Positions 6,822-14,856 of a DNA stretch of 22,568 nt are shown in pieces. The translations under genes and the position numbers were made by a program. Every line of letters starts with the position of its first letter. The stretch's first letter is position 1. A model generated the notes under the pieces. The model had not been told where the DNA came from and did no database searches. It saw only the letters and a list, made by a program, of their open reading frames with translations. The stretch comes from CAXDOZ01 sp963991145 (GTDB lineage Bacteria > Bacteroidota > Bacteroidia > Chitinophagales > JABDMM01). The stretch spans positions 1 through 22,568 of the forward strand of contig CAXDOZ010000032.1 of assembly GCA_963991145.1 (NCBI GenBank). The letters are read 5' to 3'.

Positions 6822-8423
6822 ATGTCATTCATCAGAATTCCCTTACTTCTCGTATTCCTATACGCAGGCTTTGTATCATCTCAAACAGGCACCTTAAAAG
6901 GAAAGATCCTGGACGAGACCGGAGAGCCAATTTTCGGTGCGACAATCATGCTAACCGATAGTATTGAGATTGGAACCTACTCGGATTACGATGGAAACTT
7001 TAGTCTGGACCTCCCCATCGGTCGGCATGAGATCGAAACTAAATTTCTGGGCTTCGAATCTGTAAAAGAAAAAGTGGTCATTCGACCAGATGAAAATACC
7101 TGGATTGATATTGCGATGGATGAGGAAAGTGCTGAGCTAATGGAGATTGTAGTTTCTGAAGTCAGAACAAAAACCAGTCGTGATCGAGCAGCTGATGCGA
7201 CTGAATCCGTTGAGTCTGTCAGTAAAATGGCGCTTGGTTCCAGCTCATATGCCACTTATGAAGAATCGGCTGGAGGATACTATGATTACGATATGGAAGG
7301 ACTTCCTGCAGAGCCCGCAGCTCCGGATTGGGCTGATGATGATGTAATCGGCCCGGAGGGCGGAAAAAACACAGCTGGACAAATGACAGCTGGAGAGTGG
7401 AGTGATATTAAGAACTGGGACTTCTTCACTTCTGTAATTGAAAAAGATGATTGGAATGGATTACCTGATTACTGGGGCTTTGATATTACAAGACCAAGCT
7501 TCACCTCAGTTACGAATAAGGAAGGTATCCCTCTTAACAATGCTACGATTGAGCTTTTAGATATTGAAGGAAACGTTCTCTATACTGCGAAATCAAACAA
7601 TGAAGGAAAGTGCGTAGTCTTCCCTGAGATCTTTGAACAGGGGTCTGCTTATCAAATTCGCGCCAGCTATGGGAAAAGCATTTCTAGCGCACCAATCAGT
7701 TCCGTTGAACAGTTAGATGAAATTGAAATAATTCTAGACGCTGATCAGGAAAAGAAGAAAGTAATTGATATTGCATTCACAATTGATGCTACTGGCTCAA
7801 TGGGCGATGAGATGAATTACCTGAAAGCCGAGCTTAAGGATGTGGTCGAGCAGGTCAAAAAAGACAATCCAGGATACGATGTCAATATTGGACTGGTCTT
7901 CTACCGCGACCAGGGAGATTCATACGAAGTATTAAAATTCCCTTTCACAAACAGTTTGGGTAGTGCTTTAAAGAATATTTCCGACCAGCACGCCAGCGGA
8001 GGCGGTGACTATCCCGAAGCGGTTCATACAGGCTTAGAAAACTCAATCGATTTATTGGACTGGACCGATGGAGCGGCTGCTAAATTAAATTTCCTGATCC
8101 TTGATGCCCCACCTCATCACAATGATGCCGTTCTATCCAGTCTTTCAAATAGCGTAAAATCTGCTGCAGAAAAAGGAATCAGAATTATTCCTGTAACAGC
8201 AAGTGGAATCGAAAAGGATACTGAATTCCTAATGAGGTTTATGGCGATCATGACTGGCGGGACTTATGTTTTCATTACCGATCACAGTGGAATTGGAAAT
8301 AGTCATCTGGAAGTGGAAAGCACTATTGGTGATTACGAAGTTGAATTTCTAAATGAACTCATGATCAGGCTGATCAATCAGTACTCAGCTAATATTGGAT
8401 CCGATGGACTTGTTGTAAAATAG
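6822..8423 (+). CDS. Secreted carboxypeptidase-regulatory-like plus von Willebrand factor A protein
   Basis: The 533-residue protein starts with a signal peptide (residues 1-20, ending VSSQ). Residues about 23-105 form a carboxypeptidase regulatory-like domain (LKGKILDETGEPIFGATI, then SDYDGNFSLDLP), as found at the N-terminus of SusC/TonB receptors. Here no plug or barrel follows. A low-complexity stretch rich in Y, E and D (about 140-185) leads to a conserved AGEWSDIKNWDFF block and a second small beta domain. The VWA domain (about 316-520) has a MIDAS motif DATGS (D322-S326), then FYRDQGD, GGGDYPEAV (D396), LDAPPHH (D428) and TGGTYVFITDHSGIG. These blocks define a known but uncharacterised Bacteroidota VWA family. 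It probably mediates metal-dependent protein contact in the periplasm or outer membrane. A strong terminator follows. Confidence 0.85.
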   Translation: MSFIRIPLLLVFLYAGFVSSQTGTLKGKILDETGEPIFGATIMLTDSIEIGTYSDYDGNFSLDLPIGRHEIETKFLGFESVKEKVVIRPDENTWIDIAMDEESAELMEIVVSEVRTKTSRDRAADATESVESVSKMALGSSSYATYEESAGGYYDYDMEGLPAEPAAPDWADDDVIGPEGGKNTAGQMTAGEWSDIKNWDFFTSVIEKDDWNGLPDYWGFDITRPSFTSVTNKEGIPLNNATIELLDIEGNVLYTAKSNNEGKCVVFPEIFEQGSAYQIRASYGKSISSAPISSVEQLDEIEIILDADQEKKKVIDIAFTIDATGSMGDEMNYLKAELKDVVEQVKKDNPGYDVNIGLVFYRDQGDSYEVLKFPFTNSLGSALKNISDQHASGGGDYPEAVHTGLENSIDLLDWTDGAAAKLNFLILDAPPHHNDAVLSSLSNSVKSAAEKGIRIIPVTASGIEKDTEFLMRFMAIMTGGTYVFITDHSGIGNSHLEVESTIGDYEVEFLNELMIRLINQYSANIGSDGLVVK

Positions 8424-8431
8424 AATTAATC

Positions 8432-8456
8432 GCCCCGTCTTGTGCGGGGCTTTTTT
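8432..8456 (+). terminator. Rho-independent terminator of the VWA gene
   Basis: GCCCCG (8432-8437) pairs with CGGGGC (8445-8450) around a 7-base loop and is followed by TTTTTT. It starts 8 bases after the stop codon and abuts the stop of the convergent gene. Confidence 0.9.
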
Positions 8457-9237
8457 ATTCCAACAGAATCAGCAGTACCAGCAGGAAACCATAAACAAGC
8501 ATTCCAATTGAAAACCACCTAAAATTAGTCTCCTTATCCCCAGCCAACTCCTTACTGAAAACACTGTAAATCATTGTTCCAGCCAGGATTGCCACTACAG
8601 AGTCTTTCAAGAGCTCATTATCCGGGACCACAAATCTGAACGCATATCCGGCTATGGGAGCAAGGGCAAGCAAGCATCTAAACTTGTTGTTAAACTTCTT
8701 TTCATCGATCTCAAATAATTCGAAATCCAGATGCATCAGATGGAGGCTAATTGCAGTAATTAAAACTGATACATGAAAGAAATGGAATTCTGGGCGGAAT
8801 GGGATACCGTAGACTATGATGAAGTTGTAAAACCAAAATCCTGCTGCTTTAATGTTTAAGGCTTGAGGAGAATGCTGATGTCCTGTAAATCCCTGCTTCT
8901 TTCGTAATTCATGGTCTATTTAGTAATACAGTATGAACCCAACTAAAATGATCAGGTAGATCAGGTCTCCTACCTTCTCATGACCTGCATCTATTTCAGG
9001 AAGTAAATAGCCGAAGACATATGCCACAGCCATTCCACCTGCAAAGGAATTAATGATCGCATCATTCTTCTTGACCCATGGCATATACAGAGGTGCGAGG
9101 AAATGAATGAGGCAAATTATCAATGCCTTCAACCAAATATTATAAGCACTTAGGTTCCCATACCTTATTGTAATGAACACGCCGAAGGAGCTTAAGGCTA
9201 CCATGCCTAAAATGGAGAGGATTCGGAGGGGTTTCAT
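8455..9237 (-). pseudogene. ZIP-like multi-pass membrane protein gene interrupted by an in-frame TAA
   Basis: Two open frames, 8920-9237 and 8455-8919, are in the same reading frame and separated by a single TAA at 8920-8922. Read through, they give one protein of about 260 residues with seven or eight hydrophobic segments. The first half has INSFAGGMAVAYVFGYLLPE, which resembles the LLPE-ending second helix of ZIP metal transporters. The stop falls after GFILYY. The second half resumes with a histidine-containing loop (DHELRKKQGFTGHQHS), further helices, and VVAILAGTMIYSVFSKEL, which resembles a late ZIP helix. The 61 codons between the stop and the next ATG (8736) read as good protein, so the break is a single nonsense change rather than two genes. 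The classical intramembrane metal-binding His/Glu pairs are not obvious. The start could be the ATG at 9237 or the one at 9270. Confidence 0.7.
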
Positions 9238-9366
9238 ATCCCTCAAATTAAAACTTGTAAGGCAGAACATGAAATCGCCTTAGAATTTTGGCCCATTAAC
9301 TAAGTGGTCCGGCGCGTTCCCTCAGTATAGCTTGTGGCAAGGTATAACAGCATCTACATTCGAAAT

Positions 9367-10020
9367 ATGCGCCAAGTAGCCCATATCTCAGCACAAGCCT
9401 TAACCTGGATCCCAATCGTGTATTTCACTGCACTGTTGACTCTGGGCAGCTTGCCTTACTTCACATTCAGCAATGCTGTGGGAATTCTTCCTGAGAAAAG
9501 TATCGCCCTTAGAGATCCAATATGGAGGATCGCATTTTACATCCATATTGCCGCGGGCCTTCCTTCAATGCTACTTGGGCTACCTCAGTTTAGCAGAATC
9601 ATTTTAAAAAAGAAAAGAGACTGGCACGTCAAGATCGGAAAGATCTACGTGTCACTGGTGAATTATGCTGTGGCTCCAACTGGCATGTACATGGCCTTTT
9701 ATGCCAAGTTTGGTTTTTGGAGTGGCTTGGGCTTCTTCGTAATGGGAGTGGCAATGATCTGGTTTAATGTGAAAGGAGTCCGAGCCATTCAAAACAAAGA
9801 CCTCGATTCTCATGTCGCCTGGATGGTGCGCTCATATGCGATAGCCACTTCAGCATTAACCTTCAGAATCTACCACATCATTTTCGCTCAATTAGGATTG
9901 CCTTACGAGGATAATTATATCATCTCGGTTTGGCTGAGTATGATCGGGAATCTTTGGTTGGGAGAAGGAGCAATTATCTATTACCTACAGAATAAAACAA
10001 AAAAATTGTTAACCATTTAA
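9367..10020 (+). CDS. DUF2306-type multi-pass membrane protein
   Basis: From the ATG at 9367 the protein has 217 residues; a GTG at 9334 would add 11. There are about six or seven membrane helices. Conserved blocks are FYIHIAAGLPSMLLGLPQF, then RDWHVKIGKIYV, then a glycine-rich helix GFWSGLGFFVMG, then DSHVAWMVRSYA followed by TFRIYHII. The spaced histidines, the H.G..Y element and the HVAWM.RSY element match the DUF2306 family of uncharacterised bacterial membrane proteins. The histidines could bind haem or a metal, but this is conjecture. It overlaps nothing, is divergent from the interrupted ZIP-like gene, and ends 10 bases before a small membrane-anchored gene with which it surely shares a transcript. 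Confidence 0.75.
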   Translation: MRQVAHISAQALTWIPIVYFTALLTLGSLPYFTFSNAVGILPEKSIALRDPIWRIAFYIHIAAGLPSMLLGLPQFSRIILKKKRDWHVKIGKIYVSLVNYAVAPTGMYMAFYAKFGFWSGLGFFVMGVAMIWFNVKGVRAIQNKDLDSHVAWMVRSYAIATSALTFRIYHIIFAQLGLPYEDNYIISVWLSMIGNLWLGEGAIIYYLQNKTKKLLTI

Positions 10021-10030
10021 ATTGAAAAAA

Positions 10031-10447
10031 ATGCACGCTAAGAAATTATTTATCGGATGGGGCATTGTTCTGGTAGCCATAGTTGGTCTATTAGTAAGTC
10101 CAAAAATTAACAGTCGGGCAGCTGTAATGGGATTTGCAGGTGGTGGGGAAACCACTAAATCGGATACGGTTGCAAAAGCCGGTGAGGTGGATCCCGATCA
10201 ACTCGAACTCGAAAGAGATGAGGCATACTGGGACAAGCACCCTATCCGCTACAGCAGAGGAATGCCAATTGAATACTACGATGAACTTGAAAGCTCAGTA
10301 ATTGCTGAAAAAACAGCTGATGAAGAGCCGGAGGAAAGGGTCGTAAGCAAAACTGAAAAAGAATCAACTGTTGAGGTAACAACCAAGAAGACTGTTGCTG
10401 TAAACAGCACAGCTACACGGGAAGTACCGGAGTTGATCACTAAGTAA
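10031..10447 (+). CDS. Small membrane-anchored acidic protein, unknown
   Basis: The 138-residue protein starts at the ATG at 10031; the frame is open 9 bases further up from a TTG. One hydrophobic segment (about residues 5-23, KKLFIGWGIVLVAIVGLLV) acts as an N-terminal anchor or uncleaved signal. The rest is hydrophilic and acidic in the middle (DPDQLELERDEAYWDKHPI, then YYDELESS) and ends in a low-complexity tail rich in E, K, T and V that is probably disordered. I recognise no domain. It follows the DUF2306 gene by 10 bases and is closed by a terminator, so it is the second gene of a two-gene operon and may work with that membrane protein on its periplasmic side. Confidence 0.65.
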   Translation: MHAKKLFIGWGIVLVAIVGLLVSPKINSRAAVMGFAGGGETTKSDTVAKAGEVDPDQLELERDEAYWDKHPIRYSRGMPIEYYDELESSVIAEKTADEEPEERVVSKTEKESTVEVTTKKTVAVNSTATREVPELITK

Positions 10448-10467
10448 CGACGAAAGTTGGGAATGGG

Positions 10468-10505
10468 AAAGGGAGCATGGATACGGGCTCCCTTTCTTTT
10501 TTTTA
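10468..10505 (+). terminator. Rho-independent terminator after the DUF2306 operon
   Basis: AAAGGGAGC (10468-10476) pairs with GCTCCCTTT (10487-10495), followed by C and eight T. The T-run reaches the stop codon of the convergent DUF3137 gene. Confidence 0.9.
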
Positions 10506-11462
10506 GGTCTTCGACCAGATCCTGGTATTGAGATTCAGATCCTCAACCAATTTAAAACAGGCCGCTATCTGGTCGTAAAACTTTTTAATTTCATCTGAGC
10601 TCGTAATATCTTTTCCAAAATTTGGTTCAAGAATATCCTTGTTCCAATAAAGAGCAAGATGAATATCTGTATCAATAAATGAAATAAATATCGGGCAATT
10701 CGCCTCTCTCTTAAGTGCCAGAATATCCTGCATCATGTGAGTGCTAAGAATATACCTTGACTCAACCTGATCAGTTCCATAAACAACAAATTCTTTTTCA
10801 AATTCAGGATCCTCCAGATAGATCAGGTCATCTCTGGAGAAATTCATTTTCTGGAACCACTTTCCTAGAACTCCACCAAACATTTTTTCTGCATTATCGG
10901 GAAGCACAACAGTTTTCCCTTTGAAGTCCTTGTGAAAATCAGCGATCATGTAAAGGCCTTTAAAGAAAGTGTGATAGCTGGTCTTTGTATTTCCCTTACT
11001 ATCGGTGGAAGTTGATTTATACTGAGCGTGTAGCTCAGAAAACTCTACATCCGTCTTTTCGATCTTTCCGGCGATGTAATCTTCTCCGCTGTACTTATCG
11101 ATACTTTGCTGAAAAATGCCCCCTTTCTTAAAGCGGGTTTTGTCGATATAACCCTTAGGCTTATAAATCATGGTCTCATTCACACCTTTTAAAAGAGTGG
11201 GAATGATCTTACCCTTGAATTCCTTGGTGTACTTACTCTTAAAGGAAAAGAAGCCTACTGCGATCACTATTACTCCAATCAAAACGCCTATCCCAATAAC
11301 CGCATAATTCGAAATGATCAAACCCACGATAATCGCTACAAGGCAAATTCCGATACCTACAAAAACTGTATTCTTTGACTTCTTTCTTAGTTCCTGTCGA
11401 AAGGCTTCAACGCGCTCCAACTCAGGCATCAAGGCCTGATATACTTCATCAAATGTTTTCAT
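10503..11462 (-). CDS. DUF3137 domain membrane protein
   Basis: The 319-residue protein has a charged cytoplasmic N-terminus (residues 1-31) and then a hydrophobic hairpin of two helices (about 32-52 and 55-73, rich in V, I and G). A long soluble domain follows, with GGIFQQSIDKYSGEDYIAGK, a spacer around TSYHTFFKGLYMIADFHKDF, VLPDNAEKMFGG, and FEKEFVVYGTDQVESRYILS. This order (two helices, F..S.l......Y.GeDyi.G.i, tFkGlf...df.k.f.g, f.veyvVys.D..eaRyils) matches the DUF3137 family. Its function is unknown, but it commonly sits beside LemA, as here, with a 12-base gap and the same strand. The two probably form an inner-membrane complex. Confidence 0.85.
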   Translation of the reverse strand: MKTFDEVYQALMPELERVEAFRQELRKKSKNTVFVGIGICLVAIIVGLIISNYAVIGIGVLIGVIVIAVGFFSFKSKYTKEFKGKIIPTLLKGVNETMIYKPKGYIDKTRFKKGGIFQQSIDKYSGEDYIAGKIEKTDVEFSELHAQYKSTSTDSKGNTKTSYHTFFKGLYMIADFHKDFKGKTVVLPDNAEKMFGGVLGKWFQKMNFSRDDLIYLEDPEFEKEFVVYGTDQVESRYILSTHMMQDILALKREANCPIFISFIDTDIHLALYWNKDILEPNFGKDITSSDEIKKFYDQIAACFKLVEDLNLNTRIWSKT

Positions 11463-11474
11463 TTATGATTTTGC

Positions 11475-12041
11475 TTAACCATTAAATAGATCACCAACAT
11501 TTACATTCTCGCGCTCTTCAGGTGGAATTTCAAAAGACTCACGTCTCTCCAGTTTCATGAAGTTTGCAACGATTGAGCTCGGGAACATTTCAATTCCATT
11601 ATTGATATCTAGAACGGTGGCATTGAAGGCTCTTCTGGAAGCACTGATCTGTTCTTCAACCTCGTTCAATGAGGCCTGTAGCTGCATTACATTTTCATTT
11701 GCTTTGAGCTCAGGATAATTTTCAACTGCAACTTTGATCTGACCAAGCATTCCGCTAAGCTGATTCTCCATATTGAATCTGTCTTTGTCAGAAATGCCGT
11801 CCTTCATCAGCCCGGCACGGGCTTCAGTGATCCTTTCAAGTAGCTCCTTCTCATGAGTCATGTATTGCTTCACTGAGCTAACCAGATTTGGAATTAGGTC
11901 TCTCCTTTTCTTAAGCATTACATCAATGCTGGAATAAGCGTACTCAACTTTGTTCTTTTTGTTGATGAGTCCATTGTAAGTTCCTATTGCCCAAAAGAGG
12001 AATAAAACGGCAACGGCAATCAGAATATATACTAGTGTCAT
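11475..12041 (-). CDS. lemA: LemA family protein
   Basis: From the ATG at 12041 the protein has 188 residues; the frame is open further up to a TTG at 12068, but the ATG directly precedes the membrane helix (LVYILIAVAVLFLFW). The helix is followed by the family signature: YNGLINKKNKVEYAYSSIDV, then LKKRRDLIPNLVSSVKQY and HEKELLERITEAR, then a long helical region with YPELKANENV, and SRRAFNATVLDINNGIEMFP. This is the LemA antiparallel four-helix fold with a single N-terminal anchor. LemA proteins occur widely and are linked to envelope stress and membrane proteases in some species, but their mechanism is unknown. It is the first gene of a two-gene unit with DUF3137. Confidence 0.93.
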   Translation of the reverse strand: MTLVYILIAVAVLFLFWAIGTYNGLINKKNKVEYAYSSIDVMLKKRRDLIPNLVSSVKQYMTHEKELLERITEARAGLMKDGISDKDRFNMENQLSGMLGQIKVAVENYPELKANENVMQLQASLNEVEEQISASRRAFNATVLDINNGIEMFPSSIVANFMKLERRESFEIPPEERENVNVGDLFNG

Positions 12042-12193
12042 ATAGAGATTTTTTATTAGATGCAGCAAAATAACAATTCATCGCTGTCTTGTAAAGACTA
12101 TTAGACAAATGACGATTTGCAGCCATTATGACATAGCCTGGAACATTTAACAGTCTGATTTCAGTACCTTCACGTGCTATTAAAATTGTACCC

Positions 12194-14293
12194 ATGAGAA
12201 TAGTTTTTACCCTCCTATTTGCAAGCTTATTCAGCCTAAGCTCATTTTCTGCAACTGGTGATACCACCTGGATCCGAGTTCATAATGCGACTGAACTGAC
12301 CTGGTGGGGAGCCTACAATGATTGGGGAGATTTCCCTGATGGTACTACAGAATACCGCAAGATCCTAATGAACTATACTATGGGATGCCCAAGCGCCGGC
12401 TGCAGTAATTGGGATTATACAACCAGAATCACCTTAAGACTTCCAACGGGAGAGATCGATACATCAATTGCCAGGATCGATACGATCAGCCAAAATCCTG
12501 TTGTCTTAGATACGGTTTACAACTACAGAGTAGTCACAGAGCCCTATGAGCTTGGAAGAGTGATCACTCCTTATGGTACATACATGAATTATACCAGCCC
12601 TTCCTACGGTACGGGCGGATATGACCAAAACTGGCAACATACTTATACTTTTGACATTACTGACTTCGCCCATCTATTAGTAGGCGATTCACTTCAGATC
12701 GAGGCATTTTTCTCTGGCTACGACGGAGCTTTAGGATTTACCTGTACGCTTGATTTTGCATTCATTGAAGGAACTCCACCAAGAGAAGTACTTGGTCACG
12801 AGAACCTTTACACTGGATCTTACAGTTACAGCACTGCAGCTGATTTTGAAGCGAATAGGTACACTGCGAAAGATTTCTCTCTTCCTGCTGGAACTCAATA
12901 TTCGGATTTGAGATTCGTGATCTCTGGTCACGGTATCGATGACTTTGGTTGTGGAGAGTTCTGTGAGCGCAAGTACTATGTAAAATCGAATGGTGCAATC
13001 AAACATGAGCGCCTGTTCTGGAGAGATGATTGTGGCGATTTCGCTATCTACCCGCAGGGTGGAACATGGATCTTCAATCGCGGAAACTGGTGTCCAGGCG
13101 ATAAGGTATATGTTGATCGCTGGAACATCACTGATAAGACCTATGGCTTAAGCACTGTTAATGTTGATGTTGATCTTGAGCCATGGGATGCTCAAGGTGG
13201 TACTCCAAGTTATATCACTGCTGCTGCTCTTGTTAGCTATGGTGATTTCAACTTTGTAAATGACGCCGCAGTTGAAGTGATCAAAGCACCAAACAACATG
13301 GATAACTTCCGTCGATACAATCCGATGTGTGATAATCCTGTAGTTACGATCTCTAATCAGGGTCGCGCTGACCTTAGCTATCTGGAGATTGCATACGGTG
13401 TTGTTGGAGGAGATACCTGTTGGTACAAGTGGGATGGAAACCTTCCTTATGGAGAAAGAGAAGATGTAACGCTTCCTCCATTTAGCTGGAATGGACTCAA
13501 TGCTGCTAACCCGCAATTCTTTGCAGTTGCTGAATGGCCTAACGGCCGGATGGATGATTATCCATATGACAACTTCACATCGAGCAATTTCAATCTTGTT
13601 CCGCAATATGATAGTGTTTTCATCTTCCAGATCCGAACAAATAACCGTCCGGAAGAGAACAGCTATAAGGTTTGGGACGAGAATGGTAATATAGTTTACC
13701 GCAGAGACAGCTTCGATGCTACTACTACCTATCGCGATACGCTTAGCTTCTCGCCTGGCTGCTATGTTTTGGAATTCCTTGACTACGACTCCGTTTGGGG
13801 TGGTGGAGACGGTCTTAACTGGTGGTTCAATACTCAGCAAGGCTACGAATCTGCAGGGTCTCTTCAATTGAGAAGGCTTGCAAACCAGGGACAGGGATTT
13901 GTAATTGAAACGATCAATGCTGATTTTGGAAGCAGAGTCTACCGTGCCTTTACTGTTGGATATGACCAGGGCCAGGGTCCTGCAAAACCCGCCTGTGAAA
14001 GACCACAACATACTGTTGGATTCAATGATCCATCAGACTACGGTATGATGCAGGTATTCCCAAATCCATCTAATGGAGTATTCCAGGTTAGCATCGACCT
14101 TCATCAAGCAGAGGATATGTCAATTAAGGTATTCGACCTGATGGGTAACCTGATATATGAAGGATCAGAGCGCGATCTACTATCAAAAGATCTTGTTATT
14201 GATCTTTCAGGACTGGCTGAGGGAATCTATCTGTTGAATGTTGAAGGCGAAAGCTTTACCGACACTTACAAACTGAACCTCAGCACTAACTAA
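12194..14293 (+). CDS. Secreted PNGase F-like glycoamidase with T9SS sorting domain
   Basis: The 699-residue protein begins with a signal peptide (1-20, ending SFSA). Residues about 22-360 resemble peptide-N-glycosidase F (N-glycanase N and C beta-sandwich domains), which cleaves N-glycans from asparagine. Matching blocks are GCPSAGCSNWDYTTRITL (D74, like catalytic D60 of the Elizabethkingia enzyme), ELGRVITPYGTY, TFDITDFAHLLVGDSLQIE, LRFVISGHG, GCGEFCERKYYV (E255, like E206) and a tryptophan/cysteine block NRGNWCPGD. The segment that should carry the third key glutamate (E118) reads LQIEAFFSGYDGALG and cannot be aligned surely. Residues 370-610 form an additional beta-rich region of unknown role. 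The C-terminal FPNPSNG (F622-G628) and final strands form a T9SS type A sorting domain. It is transcribed alone. Confidence 0.85.
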   Translation: MRIVFTLLFASLFSLSSFSATGDTTWIRVHNATELTWWGAYNDWGDFPDGTTEYRKILMNYTMGCPSAGCSNWDYTTRITLRLPTGEIDTSIARIDTISQNPVVLDTVYNYRVVTEPYELGRVITPYGTYMNYTSPSYGTGGYDQNWQHTYTFDITDFAHLLVGDSLQIEAFFSGYDGALGFTCTLDFAFIEGTPPREVLGHENLYTGSYSYSTAADFEANRYTAKDFSLPAGTQYSDLRFVISGHGIDDFGCGEFCERKYYVKSNGAIKHERLFWRDDCGDFAIYPQGGTWIFNRGNWCPGDKVYVDRWNITDKTYGLSTVNVDVDLEPWDAQGGTPSYITAAALVSYGDFNFVNDAAVEVIKAPNNMDNFRRYNPMCDNPVVTISNQGRADLSYLEIAYGVVGGDTCWYKWDGNLPYGEREDVTLPPFSWNGLNAANPQFFAVAEWPNGRMDDYPYDNFTSSNFNLVPQYDSVFIFQIRTNNRPEENSYKVWDENGNIVYRRDSFDATTTYRDTLSFSPGCYVLEFLDYDSVWGGGDGLNWWFNTQQGYESAGSLQLRRLANQGQGFVIETINADFGSRVYRAFTVGYDQGQGPAKPACERPQHTVGFNDPSDYGMMQVFPNPSNGVFQVSIDLHQAEDMSIKVFDLMGNLIYEGSERDLLSKDLVIDLSGLAEGIYLLNVEGESFTDTYKLNLSTN

Positions 14294-14346
14294 TCCGATA
14301 GGGTTCAACTACATTATTTGGCTGATATTTGTAGTGAGAATAAGCT

Positions 14347-14853
14347 TTGAAGAAAGTACTCGCAATAAATATCACCTGGGAGCTTATATGGTGGCTGATC
14401 ACAGCACTGCTCTTGTATCTGGTCTTTGAGCCTATTGTGTCTGTAATGGACTATGAGTTCCTGTGGTTCAATGTGGCTCTGCTAGTCCTTGCAATTACCA
14501 ATTTCAGGGGAGGTCTATTTTTAAAGCAGTATCGCATCTTTAGGAAAAGGGTGGTGAGGGCTATAATCTTCATACTTAATATCCATTTGATCGTTTTGGT
14601 GATCGCCAGAACACATTTCATTCTGGCTAAGGTTGAGCATTTCTCCATCTCCTACTTCGGTACTTTAAAAGAACCTTTAGGACTTGAAGAACAATACCAT
14701 TTGATGCGATACATCGTCAATGTTGTCGAGTTTACAGCAGTAGCTGCTGTACTTATGATGATATTTTTAAATATTAGGATTTTAGCTTCCTATTTTAGAC
14801 AAACAAACATCAGGTTAAAAGACCTACCTACAACCGAACAAAACCCATCTTAA
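14347..14853 (+). CDS. Four-helix membrane protein upstream of the M3 peptidase
   Basis: The 168-residue protein starts at a TTG (14347-14349), which gives KKVLAINITW and leads straight into the first helix. The next in-frame ATG (residue 34) would remove that helix. Four hydrophobic segments are visible: about 10-33, 38-56, 70-90 and 125-148. The C-terminus (TNIRLKDLPTTEQNPS) is hydrophilic. I recognise no family. The gene ends 3 bases before the M3 peptidase start, so they are translationally linked and probably co-transcribed. This spacing suggests that the membrane protein is expressed together with the peptidase, but a direct partnership is only inferred. Confidence 0.65.
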   Translation: MKKVLAINITWELIWWLITALLLYLVFEPIVSVMDYEFLWFNVALLVLAITNFRGGLFLKQYRIFRKRVVRAIIFILNIHLIVLVIARTHFILAKVEHFSISYFGTLKEPLGLEEQYHLMRYIVNVVEFTAVAAVLMMIFLNIRILASYFRQTNIRLKDLPTTEQNPS

Positions 14854-14856
14854 GCA

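Noticed and set aside
12731..13006. Minus-strand open frames inside the glycosidase gene
   Set aside because: They are antisense shadows with no recognisable features.
13148..14011. Long minus-strand open frame of 287 codons
   Set aside because: It lies wholly antisense within the PNGase F-like gene, whose translation has conserved motifs, a signal peptide and a sorting domain.
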